Source: Ichthyophis bannanicus (taxonomy: Eukaryota; Chordata; Amphibia; Gymnophiona; Ichthyophiidae). Taken from it: 64,000 bases of DNA. Position 1 is the stretch's first letter. Each line of letters begins with the position of its first letter. Position numbers and translations under genes: made by a program. The notes below the pieces were generated by a model, which saw nothing but the letters and a program-made list of their open reading frames with translations, did not search any database and was not told where the DNA came from. The DNA is taken from the NCBI GenBank assembly GCA_033557465.1, contig CM066033.1:1245161523-1245225522 (forward strand). The letters run 5' to 3'. Positions 21,407 to 33,079 of this stretch are shown piece by piece.

Positions 21407-22247
21407 AAACATCCCAGGAACAAATGGATCACAGTGGGCTCTGGTAGGTTGCGACCTGTAATGCAGAGATACCCTATACATCAAGAGATATCCCTACATA
21501 ATGCCTTCTCTGCCTTGGATAATGAGGATGCCCAATCCATGGAAACTGAAGGGCCCTTAAATGAGAGAGTCCATGCCCAATCTACTGATAATGTGCCAGA
21601 TATGAAGAAAAAAATCACAAAACAGAAAACTACTACTACTTGGAGATTCCATCATCAGAGGTATCAACTTGGAAACACAGCTCAAAGGAGAGAAAATGGT
21701 CAAATGCTGCCCAGGCTCTTCAGCCAGCAGGAATACAAACCAAATTGTTGGTGCAATTAGTGCAGAAAGAGAGCACTCCAAAATTGATGTTTCATCCACT
21801 TGGGTGCAAATGATCTGGCTAGAAACAGTATCTCTGCAGTTCAAAGGGACTTCCAGATTAGCACTGTAGCATTTTCAGAAGTTTTGCCTATTCTTGGTAA
21901 GGGGGCAGAAAGGCTGCATTGCATAAACAACTTTAATACATGGCTCCAGAAGGACTCAAACAAGAAGGATTCAGATTTATAGACAAATGGGGAAACAGAT
22001 GGATCAACAAGAGACTGTACTGTGCTGATGGAAAAGAATCCTAAATGAAAACTTCAGGCAGTATGTGGAAAGGCATTTAAACTAGAGAAAAAGGGGGTGA
22101 TGGATGGGGAAGGACAAGTTCAGGACGTCACTCCCAGCAAAAGCAGAATAACATTAGAAATAGCCACACTTTTAAACCACGCATCAATGACAAGTGGGAA
22201 GAGGTATGTAGAACAAAATCCATGCAAAATACAGGCAAGCCAGTTAA

Positions 22248-25140
22248 ATGCTGGAAAGCAATGAGCAAAATGCTCGAAGCTTAGCCAACAAAGTTCCTGA
22301 CCTGGAAGCCCTAATGGTGGAAATGGACTTGGACATTGTGGCCATTACAGAAACATGGTTTAACGAATCGCATGAATGGGATATAGCCATAGCTGGCTAT
22401 AATTTGTTCAGAAGTGATAGAGAAGGTGGAAAAGGAAGAGGAGAAGCCCTATATGTCAAAAGCAATATTAAAGCTGCTAAAATGCAGGGGACGTGGAGTA
22501 AAGAAGAAGCACTATGGATTGTGTTGGAAAGAGGAGATGGCACTGTCATCCATACTGGTGTGGTCTACAGACCTCCGACTCAAACCAAAGAAATAGATAG
22601 CGAATTGATTATAGATATTGCAAAGATAGCCACAAAGGGGGAAGTGATCATATTGGGTGACTTTAATCTACCCGATATGGATTGGAGTATTCCTTCTGAA
22701 ACTCTGAAAAGAAGTAAAAAAAATTATGGATGCCTTCCAAGATGCGTTACTTAGACAAATGGTGATGGAACAGACCAGGGAAAACTCTATGCTGGATTTA
22801 GTGCTCACCAACGGAGATAGCGTGTCGAATGTCTGGGTGGGTGCCCCTGTGAGCAGCAGCGATCATCACATGGTGTGGTTTGAGATAAAAGCCAAGGTAC
22901 AGTAAAATCATAGCAAGCTCAAAGTCCTAGACTTCAAAAACACTGACTTCAGTAAAATGGCCAAGTACCTAAAGGAGGAGTTGGCAGGGTGAGAGAGGAT
23001 AAGGAAAGTGAAATTGTAATGGGCTAAACTAAAGATGGCAATAAAAGGGGCAACAGATAAATATGTAAGGAAAGTAAATAACAACAAAAGGAGAAGGAAA
23101 CCTATTTGGTTCTGTAAAGAAGTGGCCGCTCAAATAAAGGCAAAAAACACAGCTTTTGCATAATTCAAAAGCTCACAGAGGAACACAGAAAGGAATACAG
23201 GATCAAGCTAAAAGAGACAAAAAGAGAAATAAGGAAAGCAAAATCAAAGGCAGAGGAAAAGATGGCTAAAGATGTGAAGTGTGGCAACAAATTACTCTGT
23301 AATTAGTTACCCCTGTTACCTCCAGGTTATCTCGTCCATGTTCAATGTAAAAACTCAATTGTCGTATGACATTGCAGTATGTTTTTTTGTTCAATTGTAA
23401 ACCGCAGTGATTTTAATAGCGCGGTATATAAGAGAAGTAAATAAATAAATAAACAAAACTTTCTTCAGGTATATTCGGGAAAGGAGGGAAATCAGAGATG
23501 GAATTGCAGGACTCAGAAGTGTTGGGAATGAACTCATGGAAAGTGACATTGAAAAAGCAAAATTGCTAAACAAATACTTCTGCTCTGTTTTTACTAAAGA
23601 AAATCCTGGAGAAAGGGCCACCTGTGACTCCAAAATTTAAAAATGGGAATGGAATAGATACCACACCATTTACAGAAGATGATGTGTTAGAACAATTTGC
23701 AAAACTGAAAGTGGACAAGGCTATGGGACCGGATGGGATACATCCCAGGATATTGAAAGAGATCAGAGAGGTTCTTGCAGGGCCTTTTAAAGGATGTTTT
23801 TAACAGATCCTTGGAGACTGGAGAAGGGATGATGTGGTACCTCTTCGCAAAAGTGGTAGCAGGGAAGAAGTGACAAACTACAGGCCGGTAAGCCTTACCT
23901 TTGTGGCAGGAAAAGTAATGGAGGCACTCCTGAAAAAGCAAATAGTGGACTTTCTCAAAACCAATAGGTTGCATTATCCGAGGCAACATGGTTTTACCAA
24001 AGGACGATCTTGCCAAACAAATCTGAGTGCTTTGACTAGGTGACCAGAGAGCTAGATCAGGGGCATGTGATAGATGTCATCTACCTGGATTCTCAAAGCC
24101 TTTGATACTGTTCCTCATAGGCTTTGAGTACATTTCCACCCTTTTTAGTCCATTTCCACCCTTGGATGGGTCCCAAGGTGGTGAACTGGATCAGAAATTG
24201 GTTGACTGGCAGACGACAGAAGGTGAGAGTAAACAGTACTTCACTCGGATGAAAGGAGGGTGATTAGTGGGGTGCCCCAGGGTTCAGTCCTGGCACCCAG
24301 TCTGTTCAATGTATTTGTGAGTGATATTGCTGAAGGACTGAATGGAAAGGTCTGTCTTTTTGCAGATGACATGAAAATTTGAAACAGAGTGGAGAACATG
24401 AGGAAAGATCTACAAAACTGGAAAAATGGTCTAATGCTTGACAGTTAAGATTTAATGTGAATAAGTGCAGTGTCATGCACTTGGGAAGCAGAAATCCAAG
24501 GGAAACATACGTGATAGGGGGCGAGAGGTTGGTGTACATGGACCTGGAGAAGGACCTTGGTGTGATTATTTCTGAGGATTTCAAGGTGGCGAAACAGTGC
24601 GACAAGGTGGTGCAAAAGCCAGGAGGATGCTGGATTGCATACAAAGAGGAATTAGCAGCAGAAAGAAGTACTGATGCCACTGTACAAGTAACTGGTGAGG
24701 CCTCACTTGGATATACTGTGTTCAGTTTTGGAGACCATATTTCGCAAAGGATATAAAAAGACTGGAAACGGTTCAGAGGAAGGCAACCAAAATGATTTGG
24801 AACCTGCGTCAGAAGACTTATGAGAAGAGACTTGAAGACCTAAATATGTACACTCTGGAGAAGAGGAGGAGAGGGACAGGGGAGATATTATTCAGACCTT
24901 TAAATACTTAGAGTATTAATGAACAAACAAATCTCTTCCAAAGATGGGGAAAGCTGTAAAACTAGAGGGCACAGCATGAAGCTGCAAGGGGGTAAATTGA
25001 AAGGCAAAGCTAGGAAATACTTTTTCACTGAAAGAGTGGTTGATGCTTGGAATGCCCCCTCCAGTGGAAATGGTAGGGGCGAATACAATAACAGAATTCA
25101 AAATCGCATGGGACAGACGCAGTGGATCCCTTTTATAGCA
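22248..25140 (+). pseudogene. CR1-B ORF2 (endonuclease and reverse transcriptase), degraded
   Basis: The endonuclease is clear from 22260: NARSLANKVPDLEAL, DIVAITETWF, GVVYRPPTQ and ILGDFNLPDMDW, then SSSDHHMVWFEI after a frameshift near 22735. RT follows: VDKAMGPDGIHP near 23710, [16 protein letters not shown] near 23876, RQHGFTKGRSCQTN near 23975, GVPQGSVL near 24270 and LFADDMKI near 24357. The C terminus ends with FFTERVVDAWN near 25025. A short insertion at 23292-23451 splits the linker. At least six shifts or stops. Confidence 0.8.
23292..23451 (+). mobile_element. Tail-only L2-like insertion
   Basis: A 160-base insertion in CR1-B ORF2 between AACAAA at 23286-23291 and 23452-23457; removing it restores CGNKTFFRYI. 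It has no coding sequence. The end is GTAAACCGC...AGCGCGGTATATAAG followed by AAATAAATAAAT. It could be a very short LINE truncation or a non-autonomous family. Confidence 0.7.
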
Positions 25141-25345
25141 ACAGGATAAAATCGAATTAAGCATAACATATCTCAACAAACAGGGGTGCCCTACATGGAG
25201 CGGTGGGTACACCCCTAAACAAAGGCATGGGGAGGGGTGATCTGCACGGAGTGGCAGGTGCACTTACTCTTGCCACCTTGTTGGTCAGACTAGATGGACC
25301 ATACTGGTCTTTATCTGCTGTCATATACTATGTTACTATATTGCC

Positions 25346-25846
25346 CACCACGATGGGATGTCCTGGAGGGGAATCCAAGCTTTTATGGCTTTTTTGGTAC
25401 CGTATAAAACACCAGGATCAAAGGGGTTTTATTAATCAATGTTTTTCTCCTTTGATGTAATATATCCCTATTTAAATACACAATCCACCAATTTTTGGAT
25501 CCCTATGTAAGGGATAGTACTTACTGTCACTCAAATGATTTTTAATTTTGTTGTGATATTGTTCCTTAGTCTGTGTATGACCACTGCTCCCCACATATCA
25601 GTTCTGTGAACTATTATATCCTTATTAGCTGATAATTTTAACAATTTCCGCTGATGTACTTGTGACATATTCCAGTCAATAGGAAGAAACCTCTTTTCTA
25701 ATGCTTCCACATCCTGAATAACCAAACGCTGGTAAGCCAAAATCAAAGGGTCTTGAAAACCTGCTGGAATCTATTTTGATGGTACGCTCACCACTGAGGG
25801 ATCTTTTAATAGTGAATGCCTTGACACATATAATTGAATCACCAGT
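25346..25846 (-). pseudogene. Penelope-like element, 5' coding part
   Basis: Minus-strand reading from 25846: LILAYQRLVIQDVEALEKRF, then LLKLSANKDIIVHRTDMWGAVVI (the 'kgGAVV' block that opens Penelope RT), then frameshifted YYPLHRDPKIGG and VLYGTKKAIKAWI, ending GHPIVV at 25346. It joins the 3' half at 18507 when CR1-B is removed. The boundary with the Tc1 arm, somewhere near 25800-25846, is not sharp. Confidence 0.72.
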
Positions 25847-27253
25847 GGACATGATTATTGGCACCCTTAAAAACAATTCAAATCAGTTTGAACAGAAGAG
25901 CCACATTCCCATTGCATTAAAATTAAACTCGTCTGTGATCAATTGTCAGTACTCACATGACTTGAATCAACCAATAAATGATGACTCTAATGTTTAAAAT
26001 GGTCACATTCACTCCCTGTTCCATTTTCACAATGATGAAGACAAAAGAACTGCCCGAGACCGTCAGAAAAAACATTATCTCTAAACATCAAACTTCAAAG
26101 GGGTACAAGGCCATCTACAAAGACCTTGGGATTCCTGTGTCTACATTCTGCAATGTTAACACATTTTCTGCTCATGGAACTGTCAAGAACCTCCCAGGAC
26201 TTGGTGAGAAGAGGAAAGTTAATCCAAGATGTCTTTGAAGGTTAGTGTGAACTTTTTGGAAAACCACCACATGCAACATCCAAAGAGCTTAAGGCTGACC
26301 TGGAACAATCTGGAGTGGTGGCTTCAACATGCACCATACGCCATGCACTAAACAAAGATGGACTTCATGGGTGAAGGCCAAGGCCAAAGAGGACCCCACT
26401 GCTCAAAGGCAGACATAAAAAGGCACGCCTGATCTTTGCCCAAACCCACCTTGAGAAACGACAATCCTTTTCGGAAAATGTTCTGTGGACAGATGAAACT
26501 AACTAAGCTCTTTGGCAGTGCAGACTAGCGATACATTTTTCAGGTAAAGAAATGAAGCTTATAAAGGAAAAAAAAACTTCCTACAGTTCAATATGGGGGA
26601 GGTTCCATAATGCCGTAGGGCTATTTTGCTGCCTCGGGAACTGGAGGCCTGGAATGTACTAAAGAATCATGAAGTCAGAAGACTACCAAGGTATTTTTCA
26701 GCAAAATGTGCTACCTGGTGTCAGAAAGATAGGTCTGGGTCGAAGGTATGGGTCCTCCAGTAGGACAGTGACCCAAAACATAATCCAAAATTACAAAAAA
26801 ATGGCTAAAAAGGAACAGATTGTTTTAAACTGGCCAGCAATGAGTCCTGATCTCAAACCAGTCAAGAATCTTTGGAAAGAGCTGAAATGTCCATCAGTAA
26901 ATGGAATCCTGGAAACATTCATGAGCTGGAACAACTTGCAGTTGAAGAGTGGGAGAAGCTACCTGCAGACAGATGTAAAAAACTTGTAGATGGCTACATG
27001 AAATGTTTGGAGGCTGTCATCACTGCCAAGGGTTGTGCAACCAAATGTGAAGGGTGTCATTAATCCTGTTCAGGTTATATTCTTTTTCTCAAATTACTAC
27101 GTCTACAGCCATCTTTGTTTTTTGTTATATACCTTTGAGCGTACTATTAAAATATTATGATGACTTACAGTTGGAATATTTCCAATTGTTTCTCAAGATA
27201 TTGTACACAAAATATCTGAAATGCAAGAGTACCAATAATATTGACCACAACAA
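25847..27253 (+). mobile_element. Tc1-like transposon, body and right arm
   Basis: It starts near an inner copy of the terminal motif (ATTATTGGCACCCTT, 25857-25871, identical over 15 bases to the outer motif at 3298-3312) and ends with the inverted motif GTACCAATAATATTGACCAC and CAACAA before TA at 27254. Having outer and inner copies on the left side resembles the IR/DR arrangement of some Tc1-like elements. The left outer end is displaced 22 kb away by nested insertions. Confidence 0.75.
25978..27063 (+). pseudogene. Tc1-like transposase, degraded
   Basis: The N terminus near 26033 reads MMKTKELPETVRKNIISKHQ, followed by GYKAIYKDLGIPVSTF, the paired-like helix-turn-helix. TVKNLPGLGEKRKVNPR follows, the linker before the second DNA-binding subdomain. 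The catalytic part is shifted: FSENVLWTDETN near 26470 retains the first catalytic Asp, ...QQNVLPGVRKIGLG near 26700 and LNWPAMSPDLKPVKNLWKELK near 26826 with the second Asp; the final acidic position is near the E of WKELK. Frameshifts near 26240-26480 and further stops make it inactive. Confidence 0.78.
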
Positions 27254-27255
27254 TA

Positions 27256-27291
27256 TCATTAAAATCATCTGTTGTACCTAAAGATTGGAGA
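27256..27291 (+). mobile_element. CR1-A piece 2
   Basis: 36 bases encode SLKSSVVPKDWR. Joined across the Tc1 TA site to the VIWDL at 3284, and across the next insertion to VANEMTIFKK at 29518, they give a continuous CR1 RT reading. The piece ends in the TGGAGA duplication (27286-27291, repeated at 29512-29517). Confidence 0.8.
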
Positions 27292-29511
27292 ACATAAGAA
27301 CATAAGATATGCCATACTGCAACAGTGGTCAATCTAGCAGTTTCTCCAAAAGACACAGGTTCCACAGTGCTTGTACTGGCTCAAGCATTGATATCCTGGG
27401 TCCCTTCTTAATAATGGTTTATGGACCTTTCCTCCAGGAACTTGTCCAAACCTTTTTTAAACCCAGCTACACTAACCACCTTTACTACATCCTCTGGTAA
27501 CAAATTCCAGAGTTTGATTACACGTTGAGTGAAAAGATATTTTCTTTTATTAGTCTTAAATAGTTTACCCTGTAGCTTCATTGCATGTCCCCTAGTCTTT
27601 CTATATTCTGATAACGTAAACAATCGATCTACGTTTACCCGTTCCACTCCGTTCATTAATTTATAGACTTTTATCATATCTCCCCTCAGCCGTCTCTTTT
27701 CCAGGTTAAAGAGCCCTAACCTTTTTAGCCTTTCTTCATAGGAGTATCCTTCCATCCCCTTTACCATTTTGGTGGCTCTTCTCGGAACCTTTTCTAATAA
27801 CGCTATATCCTTTTTAAGATACGGCGACCAGAATTGCACACAATATTCAAAGTGCGGTCTCACCATGGAACGGTATAGAGGCATTATAATATCTTTTGTT
27901 TTATTTTCCATTCCTTTCCTTATGATACCTAGCATTCTATTTGCTGTCTTGGCTGCCGCTGCACACTGGGCCGAGGGCTTTAACATGTTATCCACAATGA
28001 CGCCTAAATCTTTTTCCTGGGTGGTGGTTCCTAATGTGGAACCTTGCATTGTGTAACCATAGTTTGGGTTGTTCTTCCCTAGGTGCATAACTTTGCACTT
28101 GTCCACATTAAATTTCATCTGCCATTTTGATGCCCAGTCTTCCAATTTATCAAGATCCTCTTGCAATTTTCCACAATCCTCTTGGGTTTTAACAACTTTA
28201 AATAGTTTTGTGTCATCTGCAGATTTGATAACCTCACTCATTATTCCACTTTCCAGGTCATTTATGAATATGTCAAAAAGCAGCGGACCCAGAACAGATC
28301 CCTGGGGTACACCACTATTCACCTTTCTCCATTGGGAAAATTGACCATTTAGCCCAACCCTCTGCTTTCTATCTTTTAACCAGTCCCTGATCCACAGTAG
28401 TACACTGCCTCCTATCCCATGACTCTTTAGTTTTGCCAAAAGTCTCTGATGAGGGACCTTGTCAAAGGCTTTCTGAAAGTCTAGATATACTATATCAACC
28501 GACTCACCTTTGTCCACCTGTTTATTCACACTTTCAAAAAAACATAACAGATTAGTAAGACAAGATCTTCCTTGTTGGCTGTCTCCCATTAGACCATGAC
28601 TATCTACATGCTGAGTAATTGTATTCTTTATGACGGTTTCTAGCATTTTTCCTGGTACTGAAGTGAGGCTCACCGGTCTGTAGTTTCCTGGATCACCCCT
28701 GGAACCCTTTTTAAAAATTGGTGTTACATTGGCAATCCTCCAATCTTCAGGTATTAGAGATGACTTTAATGATAGTTCACAGATTACTAATAGCAGGTCT
28801 GCAATCTCATATTTCAGTTCTTTCAACACCCTTGGATGTATACCATCCGGCCCAGGTGATTTGCTACTCTTCAGTTTATCTAATAGTTGTAATACATCTT
28901 TCCGATGTATCGATATTTCCTTCAATTCTTCCGCACCTTTAAATACCACTTCAGTCATGGGTAACATCCCTACATCTTCCTCAGTAAAGACCGAAGCTAA
29001 GAATTCATTCAGTCTCTCCACTATCGCCTTGTCGCCTCTTAGTGCCCTTTTAGCTCCTCTATCATCTAATGGACCAACTGAGTCTCTCACAGGTTTTTTG
29101 CTACGAATGTACTTGAAAAAATCTTTATTTTGCGTTTTTGCTTCCGCAGCAAGCTTCTTCTCAAATTCTCCCTTTTTCCTGCTTTATCAATGCCTTGCAT
29201 TTGACCTGCCAGTGCTTGTGCTGTTTCCAGGTTTCGTCGTTTGGCTCTTTTTTCCATTTCCTGAAAGATGCTTTTTTGGCAACAACAGCCTCTCTGACCT
29301 CACCTTTAAACCATGCTGGCAGTTTTTTGGACTTCTTTCCACTTTTCTTAAAGCGTGGAATACAGCTGGTGTGGGCTTCCAAGATAGTATTTTTCAACAA
29401 CACCCAAGCTTGATGTAACTGCTCCTTTTAGTTTTTTCTTAACTATTTTCCTCATTTTATCATAGTCTCCCTTTTGAAAGTTAAAAGGTAGTAATGTGGA
29501 TTTCAGTACTG
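27292..29511 (-). mobile_element. CR1-D: 5'-truncated CR1
   Basis: Minus-strand CR1 of the family whose ORF2 ends LEERSINHY. The 3' terminus at plus 27292-27330 is the TCTTATGTTCTTATG-type end; the 5' truncation falls at 29511, in the endonuclease/linker region. TGGAGA duplications flank it. Confidence 0.85.
27408..29090 (-). pseudogene. CR1-D reverse transcriptase ORF
   Basis: A 560-codon open frame with nearly the whole [63 protein letters not shown], catalytic [15 protein letters not shown], and thumb [12 protein letters not shown]. The residue before ADD is Ser (KSADD) instead of the Phe seen in sister copies (KFADD in CR1-G). A 12-base in-frame deletion removes part of the QHGF-KGRS motif (compare 63886-63897 in CR1-G). 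Upstream, 29403-29161 continues the linker in another frame. No endonuclease, so it is non-autonomous. Confidence 0.87.
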
Positions 29512-29517
29512 TGGAGA

Positions 29518-29902
29518 GTTGCCAACGAAATGACAATTTTTAAAAAGGATTTCAGGGGTGATCTGAGAAACTACAGATGGATGAGCTTGATGTCTGTACT
29601 GGGCAAAATGATAGAAACTATTATAAAGAGCATAATGACTGAATATGTAGATACTCATGGGTTAATGGCAGGAAGCCAACATGGATTTAGCCAAGGAAAA
29701 TCTTTTATCACTTATCTGTTATACTTTTTGAAGGTGTAAATAAACAGGTAGTTAAAGGTAAGTCAATTGATATAGTGATCGGGATTTTCAGAAAGCCTTT
29801 GACAACGTCCCTCACGAGAGAGACTTGTGTAAATGAAAAAGTCATGAGTTAGGAGGGCAGTGTACTATCATGGATTAGGGACTGGTTAAAAGAAAACAGA
29901 GT
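29518..29902 (+). mobile_element. CR1-A piece 3
   Basis: RT reading VANEMTIFKKDFRGDLRNYR, KMIETIIKSIMTEYVDTHG, GSQHGFSQGKSF and DWLKENR, with shifts near 29735 and 29800. It ends in the 15-base duplication AAAAGAAAACAGAGT (29888-29902) shared with 37482-37496, and continues there in frame as [13 protein letters not shown]. Confidence 0.82.
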
Positions 29903-30715
29903 GGACTACCGGTGACATCATCAGGCTTCATGGCGGCGTAAAGAGAAAGTTCCACCACCTAAGCCTGCACCAAAGGGGAAAAACCCCCAAAAACGGAGGC
30001 CAAACAAGGAGCAATGAGGGGGCAATAGTGGCGGAGCCATCCGCCAAGAGGAAATGGACATAGAAAACTGTGGCGGCCACAAGCATGGCGGGCAGTAAAA
30101 GAAAGTGAGCGGTGGCACAGGGGAGCACAAGGTGGAAGGAAGCGGCAGCCTGGGCACATCAGCATGAATGATCCCGGCAGAGAAGCCGGTGAAACACAGC
30201 GGAGCTAGAGCGGAGAGTCGCCAGGCAGGCAGTGCACAGAGGACGGAGGTGGAGACCACAGAGCAGACAAAAGGAAAACCCCAACGGAGGCAGAGAGAGC
30301 CACAGAACCGGCAAATAAAGCGGACGGCAAAGGTAGTAGTGCAAGCAGAGAGGGGAGCATGTGGAGGAGAAGCGGCGGACCGGGTTTAAAGGCGGGACTT
30401 ATCCTTGTATGGACGCTGGCAGAGGAGAGCGGCCCTGGAGAGAAGAATTGCTAGGAAGAAGGCAGATAGGGAGAGAAGGGGTTGAAAGCGATGCTGCTTA
30501 AAGGAAAAAAATCCCATTGAAATAAAGATAAAGAAGGGGGATATAAAGACTAAAGAACCACAACAACAATATCCAACTAAATAAGGATATACAGAATAAA
30601 AGAGGAAAAAGTGCATTCGTGGCCTGTCTAGCAGAAGAGCATGTAGAGTCGCACTACAAGATGAGCGCAGACCTCAGACAGATGGAAGGGGCTACCTGAG
30701 GCGTAAAGGGGCAGG
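29903..30715 (+). promoter_or_regulatory. L1-B 5' UTR
   Basis: About 810 bases between the target-site duplication and the ORF1 ATG, G/A-rich with many GGCGG/CGG motifs in the first 400 bases. By analogy with L1 5' UTRs it should hold the internal promoter, but I recognise no specific box. No coding frame. Confidence 0.55.
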
Positions 30716-31523
30716 ATGGATAAGTCTAAAGGAGGACTGTCTGCAAAGAAAAAATTGGCGGAATTCAGATCCTCATATGCCACATTGAGAGGAGGGAAGG
30801 AAGGAGAAAAGGAGGGCAAAGTGCCGGCCGAGCAGGAGATGGGGCCAGAGGAGGAGATGGAGAGCCCCTGGGGCCCGGGAATAGCTGATAAGATTAAGAC
30901 GTGGTTGACTGAGCTGTAAGAAGAACTAAAAGTGGAAATTAGTGGAGTTAAAAATGAATTAAAAGAGACAATGCAATCCTTAAGACAGGACATAGCGGTC
31001 CTGGGATCTCGGGTAGAGGAAACAGAAACTCAGCTGGAACAGCACGGAGACACAATAGAAGATCTCCAGAAAGGCTGGGAGGAGTTAAATCAAGCTCACG
31101 AGGATCTAAAAGAGAAGGCAGAGGATCTGGAAGACAGATCAAGGTGAAGTAATATAAGAGTAAAGGAGTGTCAGAGGACCCAAAGTATAAGAATTGTGAA
31201 GAAGTTATTATAAAAGTGTTTAGAGCATTGTTACAAGCGGTGGCCTTTGAAGAGAGCGGGGATGGGGAACACCTGCAAATTGAGAGGGCGCACAGGGGGA
31301 CTAGGGCCAATAAGAGACAATCGACTGAGAGACATTGTGGTGTGTCTGAGATCTTTTAAAACCAAAGAAAACCTATTGAAAGCAGCACGGAAACTGGGAC
31401 ATTTCAAGTGGGGAGGATATGTGGTGGAACTGTTCCAGGATCTCTCTCTAGGCACACTTCAGCGACGGAGAAAGATGAAGGAAGTGACGGCCTACTTGAG
31501 GAAGGAGGAGGTGAGATATAGAT
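30716..31523 (+). pseudogene. L1-B ORF1 protein, multiple stops
   Basis: ATG at 30716 starts MDKSKGGLSAKKKLAEF. TAA at about 30917 interrupts; the same frame resumes with a coiled coil (EELKVEISGVKNELKETMQ ... VEETETQLEQHGDTIEDLQ) ending KAEDLEDRSR, then a TGA and the RRM beginning SNIRVKE. Shifts lead to IERAHRGT and the C-terminal domain RLRDIVVCLRSFKTKENLL ... FQDLS, ending at 31523. Coiled coil, RRM and CTD are all present. Confidence 0.78.
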
Positions 31524-32180
31524 AGCTGTACCCCTTTGGCCTGTTAATTACAGCAAATGGTATCTCGAGAAAGGTGAAGAATTGCGAGGAAGCGTGGGGG
31601 TGCTCGGAGACATGGGACTAACTAAGTTGCTAGGAGGCAATGAGAACCAAACAAAATCCAAGAATGCCACGGCATCCGGAAGTAGGGAGGCCAGTCTGAG
31701 ATGGCACAGAGCACCATCCAATGGTCTGAGAGCAGCCATAATGCACAAGAGAAGGTAAAGGACATGGGCTGAGGGGGAAGATCCCCGGGAATCCAGACAC
31801 CAGATGAACTAACACATGAACTGCTAAGTGGGACATTGATATAAGGCTTGTAAGGGATGTTGTGGGTAGGGCTTGGGAGGAGGGTAGGGAGGCTGGGAGT
31901 GGAACAGTGGGAACAAGGCAAGGAGGGGGTTAGGATTTGATAGAGAAGTAGGGGAAGGAGGGGGTGTAGTAAGATGGGGAAGATGAAATGAGAGGTTGGG
32001 GACAGCTAGGAGAGAGGGGGAGGGGAAACAGGAAGGGAAGGGCAGGCTGAGGTCTGATGGATAGTCACGAGACATGGAAGTCGAGTCTCCCAAGAGGGGA
32101 CGAGGAATGGGGAAGGGGGATAGGGAGGGGGAGGGGGAGGGGGGATGTGGGAGGCAAGTGAGGGGGGGATGCAGCAAATA
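31524..32180 (+). other. L1-B ORF1-ORF2 spacer, G-rich
   Basis: No convincing frame except the last fragment of ORF1. Bases 31860-32170 are very G/A-rich on the plus strand, with repeated GGGGAGGGGG runs at 32110-32170. The 23 bases at 31927-31949 recur exactly at 37943-37965 in CR1-A. Confidence 0.6.
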
Positions 32181-33058
32181 TCAAAGGTGAGTTAAAAATA
32201 ATAACCTTAAATTTAAAAGGGCTTAATTCTTCATTTAAAAGGCAGAAATTGTATAAAGAAACAGAACGCCAAAAGGCATCGGTGGTATTCATACAGGAAA
32301 CACACCTCACAAGGGCGACAGAATATCTGGTAAAGCCTAAGGGGTATGGGGTCAGTGTCTTTGCATCAAACACAATAGAAAAAAAGAAGGGAGGAGTTGC
32401 AATTTTTATAGATTCAAAAGTAAAGATGGAATTGCAGAAAGTAGTCAGGGATAAAGCGGGGAGATATGTGCTATTGCGTCTAAAAATAGGGAATGAGTGG
32501 TATTGCCTACCGAATGTTTATGCGCCCACAGGGATACAAGGAGAATTTTGGACAAAGCTCAATGAAGAGGTGGGAAAGCTAGGAGAGGGTATTATCTGTG
32601 GTGGGGATTTTAATCTAACTTGGAACCTGGCTAGAGACGCCATGGGAAAAAGAGAAGGTAAGAGAGCAGATAGAAACAAATATCGCCATTTTGTAACACA
32701 GCATTGCTTAGTAGATGCATGGCGATTCCAGCAACCTCGGAAAAGGCAATTCTCACACTTCTCCCCAGTATATGGATCTTATTCCAGAATAGATGCCATT
32801 TGGGTAACTAAGGAGGTGGTGGGAAAAATTAAAGGGGCGGAGATGGACTCAATAACGTGGTCAGACCACGCTTTAGTGGAAATCAGAATGGAAATAGAGG
32901 GGGAGGAGAAGGATATACAATTTTGGAGATTGAATGAATCTCTACTAGAAGATGAAACGGTAAGAGTCGAAATAGAGCGGGAAACAAGAGAATATTTTAG
33001 GTGGAATGATAATGGGGAGGTGGTTTGGGAGGTGTTTGGGATGGATATAAGGCCATAG
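32180..33058 (+). pseudogene. L1-B ORF2 endonuclease domain
   Basis: Reads ELKIITLNLKGLNSSFKRQK, VVFIQETHLT, GGVAIFIDS, PNVYAPTG, CGGDFNLTWN, SYSRIDAIWV and TWSDHALVEI, which is the complete motif series of an APE-type L1 endonuclease with the catalytic E, D, D and H visible. No ATG is obvious at the start. The frame closes at 33056-33058 in the linker, so the endonuclease is uncoupled from RT. Confidence 0.84.
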
Positions 33059-33079
33059 TGAGAGGGGTTCTGATTAAAT

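Larger units (their letters stand above)
18799..22080 (+). pseudogene. CR1-B ORF1 (zinc finger plus SGNH esterase), split by CR1-C
   Basis: ATG at 18799 starts MLCIQCNNCGAF; with a frameshift the partner EPCPRCLKLAAMHKEF follows, giving a C-x2-C / C-x2-C finger then a helix. After CR1-C the frame resumes near 21413 (RNKWITVGSGRLRPV) and reaches the esterase: LLLGDSIIRGI with the GDS nucleophile block near 21640 and IHLGANDLAR (GxND block) near 21800. CR1 ORF1 esterases are known to aid retrotransposition, possibly through lipid or membrane contact. Multiple shifts and stops make it inactive. Confidence 0.75.
18508..25338 (+). mobile_element. CR1-B: near full-length CR1, nested inside the Penelope-like element
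   Basis: It is flanked by TATTGCC at 18501-18507 and 25339-25345. Removing the element and one copy restores the Penelope reading GHPIVVGNRKAVESLDRFV without a shift. It has a 5' UTR (18508-18798), ORF1 with zinc finger and SGNH esterase, an ORF2 with endonuclease and RT, and a 3' end reading GGTCTTTATCTGCTGTCATA close to the terminus. Insertions inside it are CR1-C (18931-21406) and a short L2-tail element (23292-23451). Net length is about 4.2 kb. Confidence 0.85.

Noticed and set aside
28729..29418. 229-codon plus-strand frame
   Set aside because: Antisense shadow of the CR1-D reverse transcriptase and linker.
27286..29517. CR1-D as an active LINE because of its 560-codon frame
   Set aside because: It lacks the endonuclease and ORF1, has SADD in place of FADD, and a deletion in a conserved RT motif.
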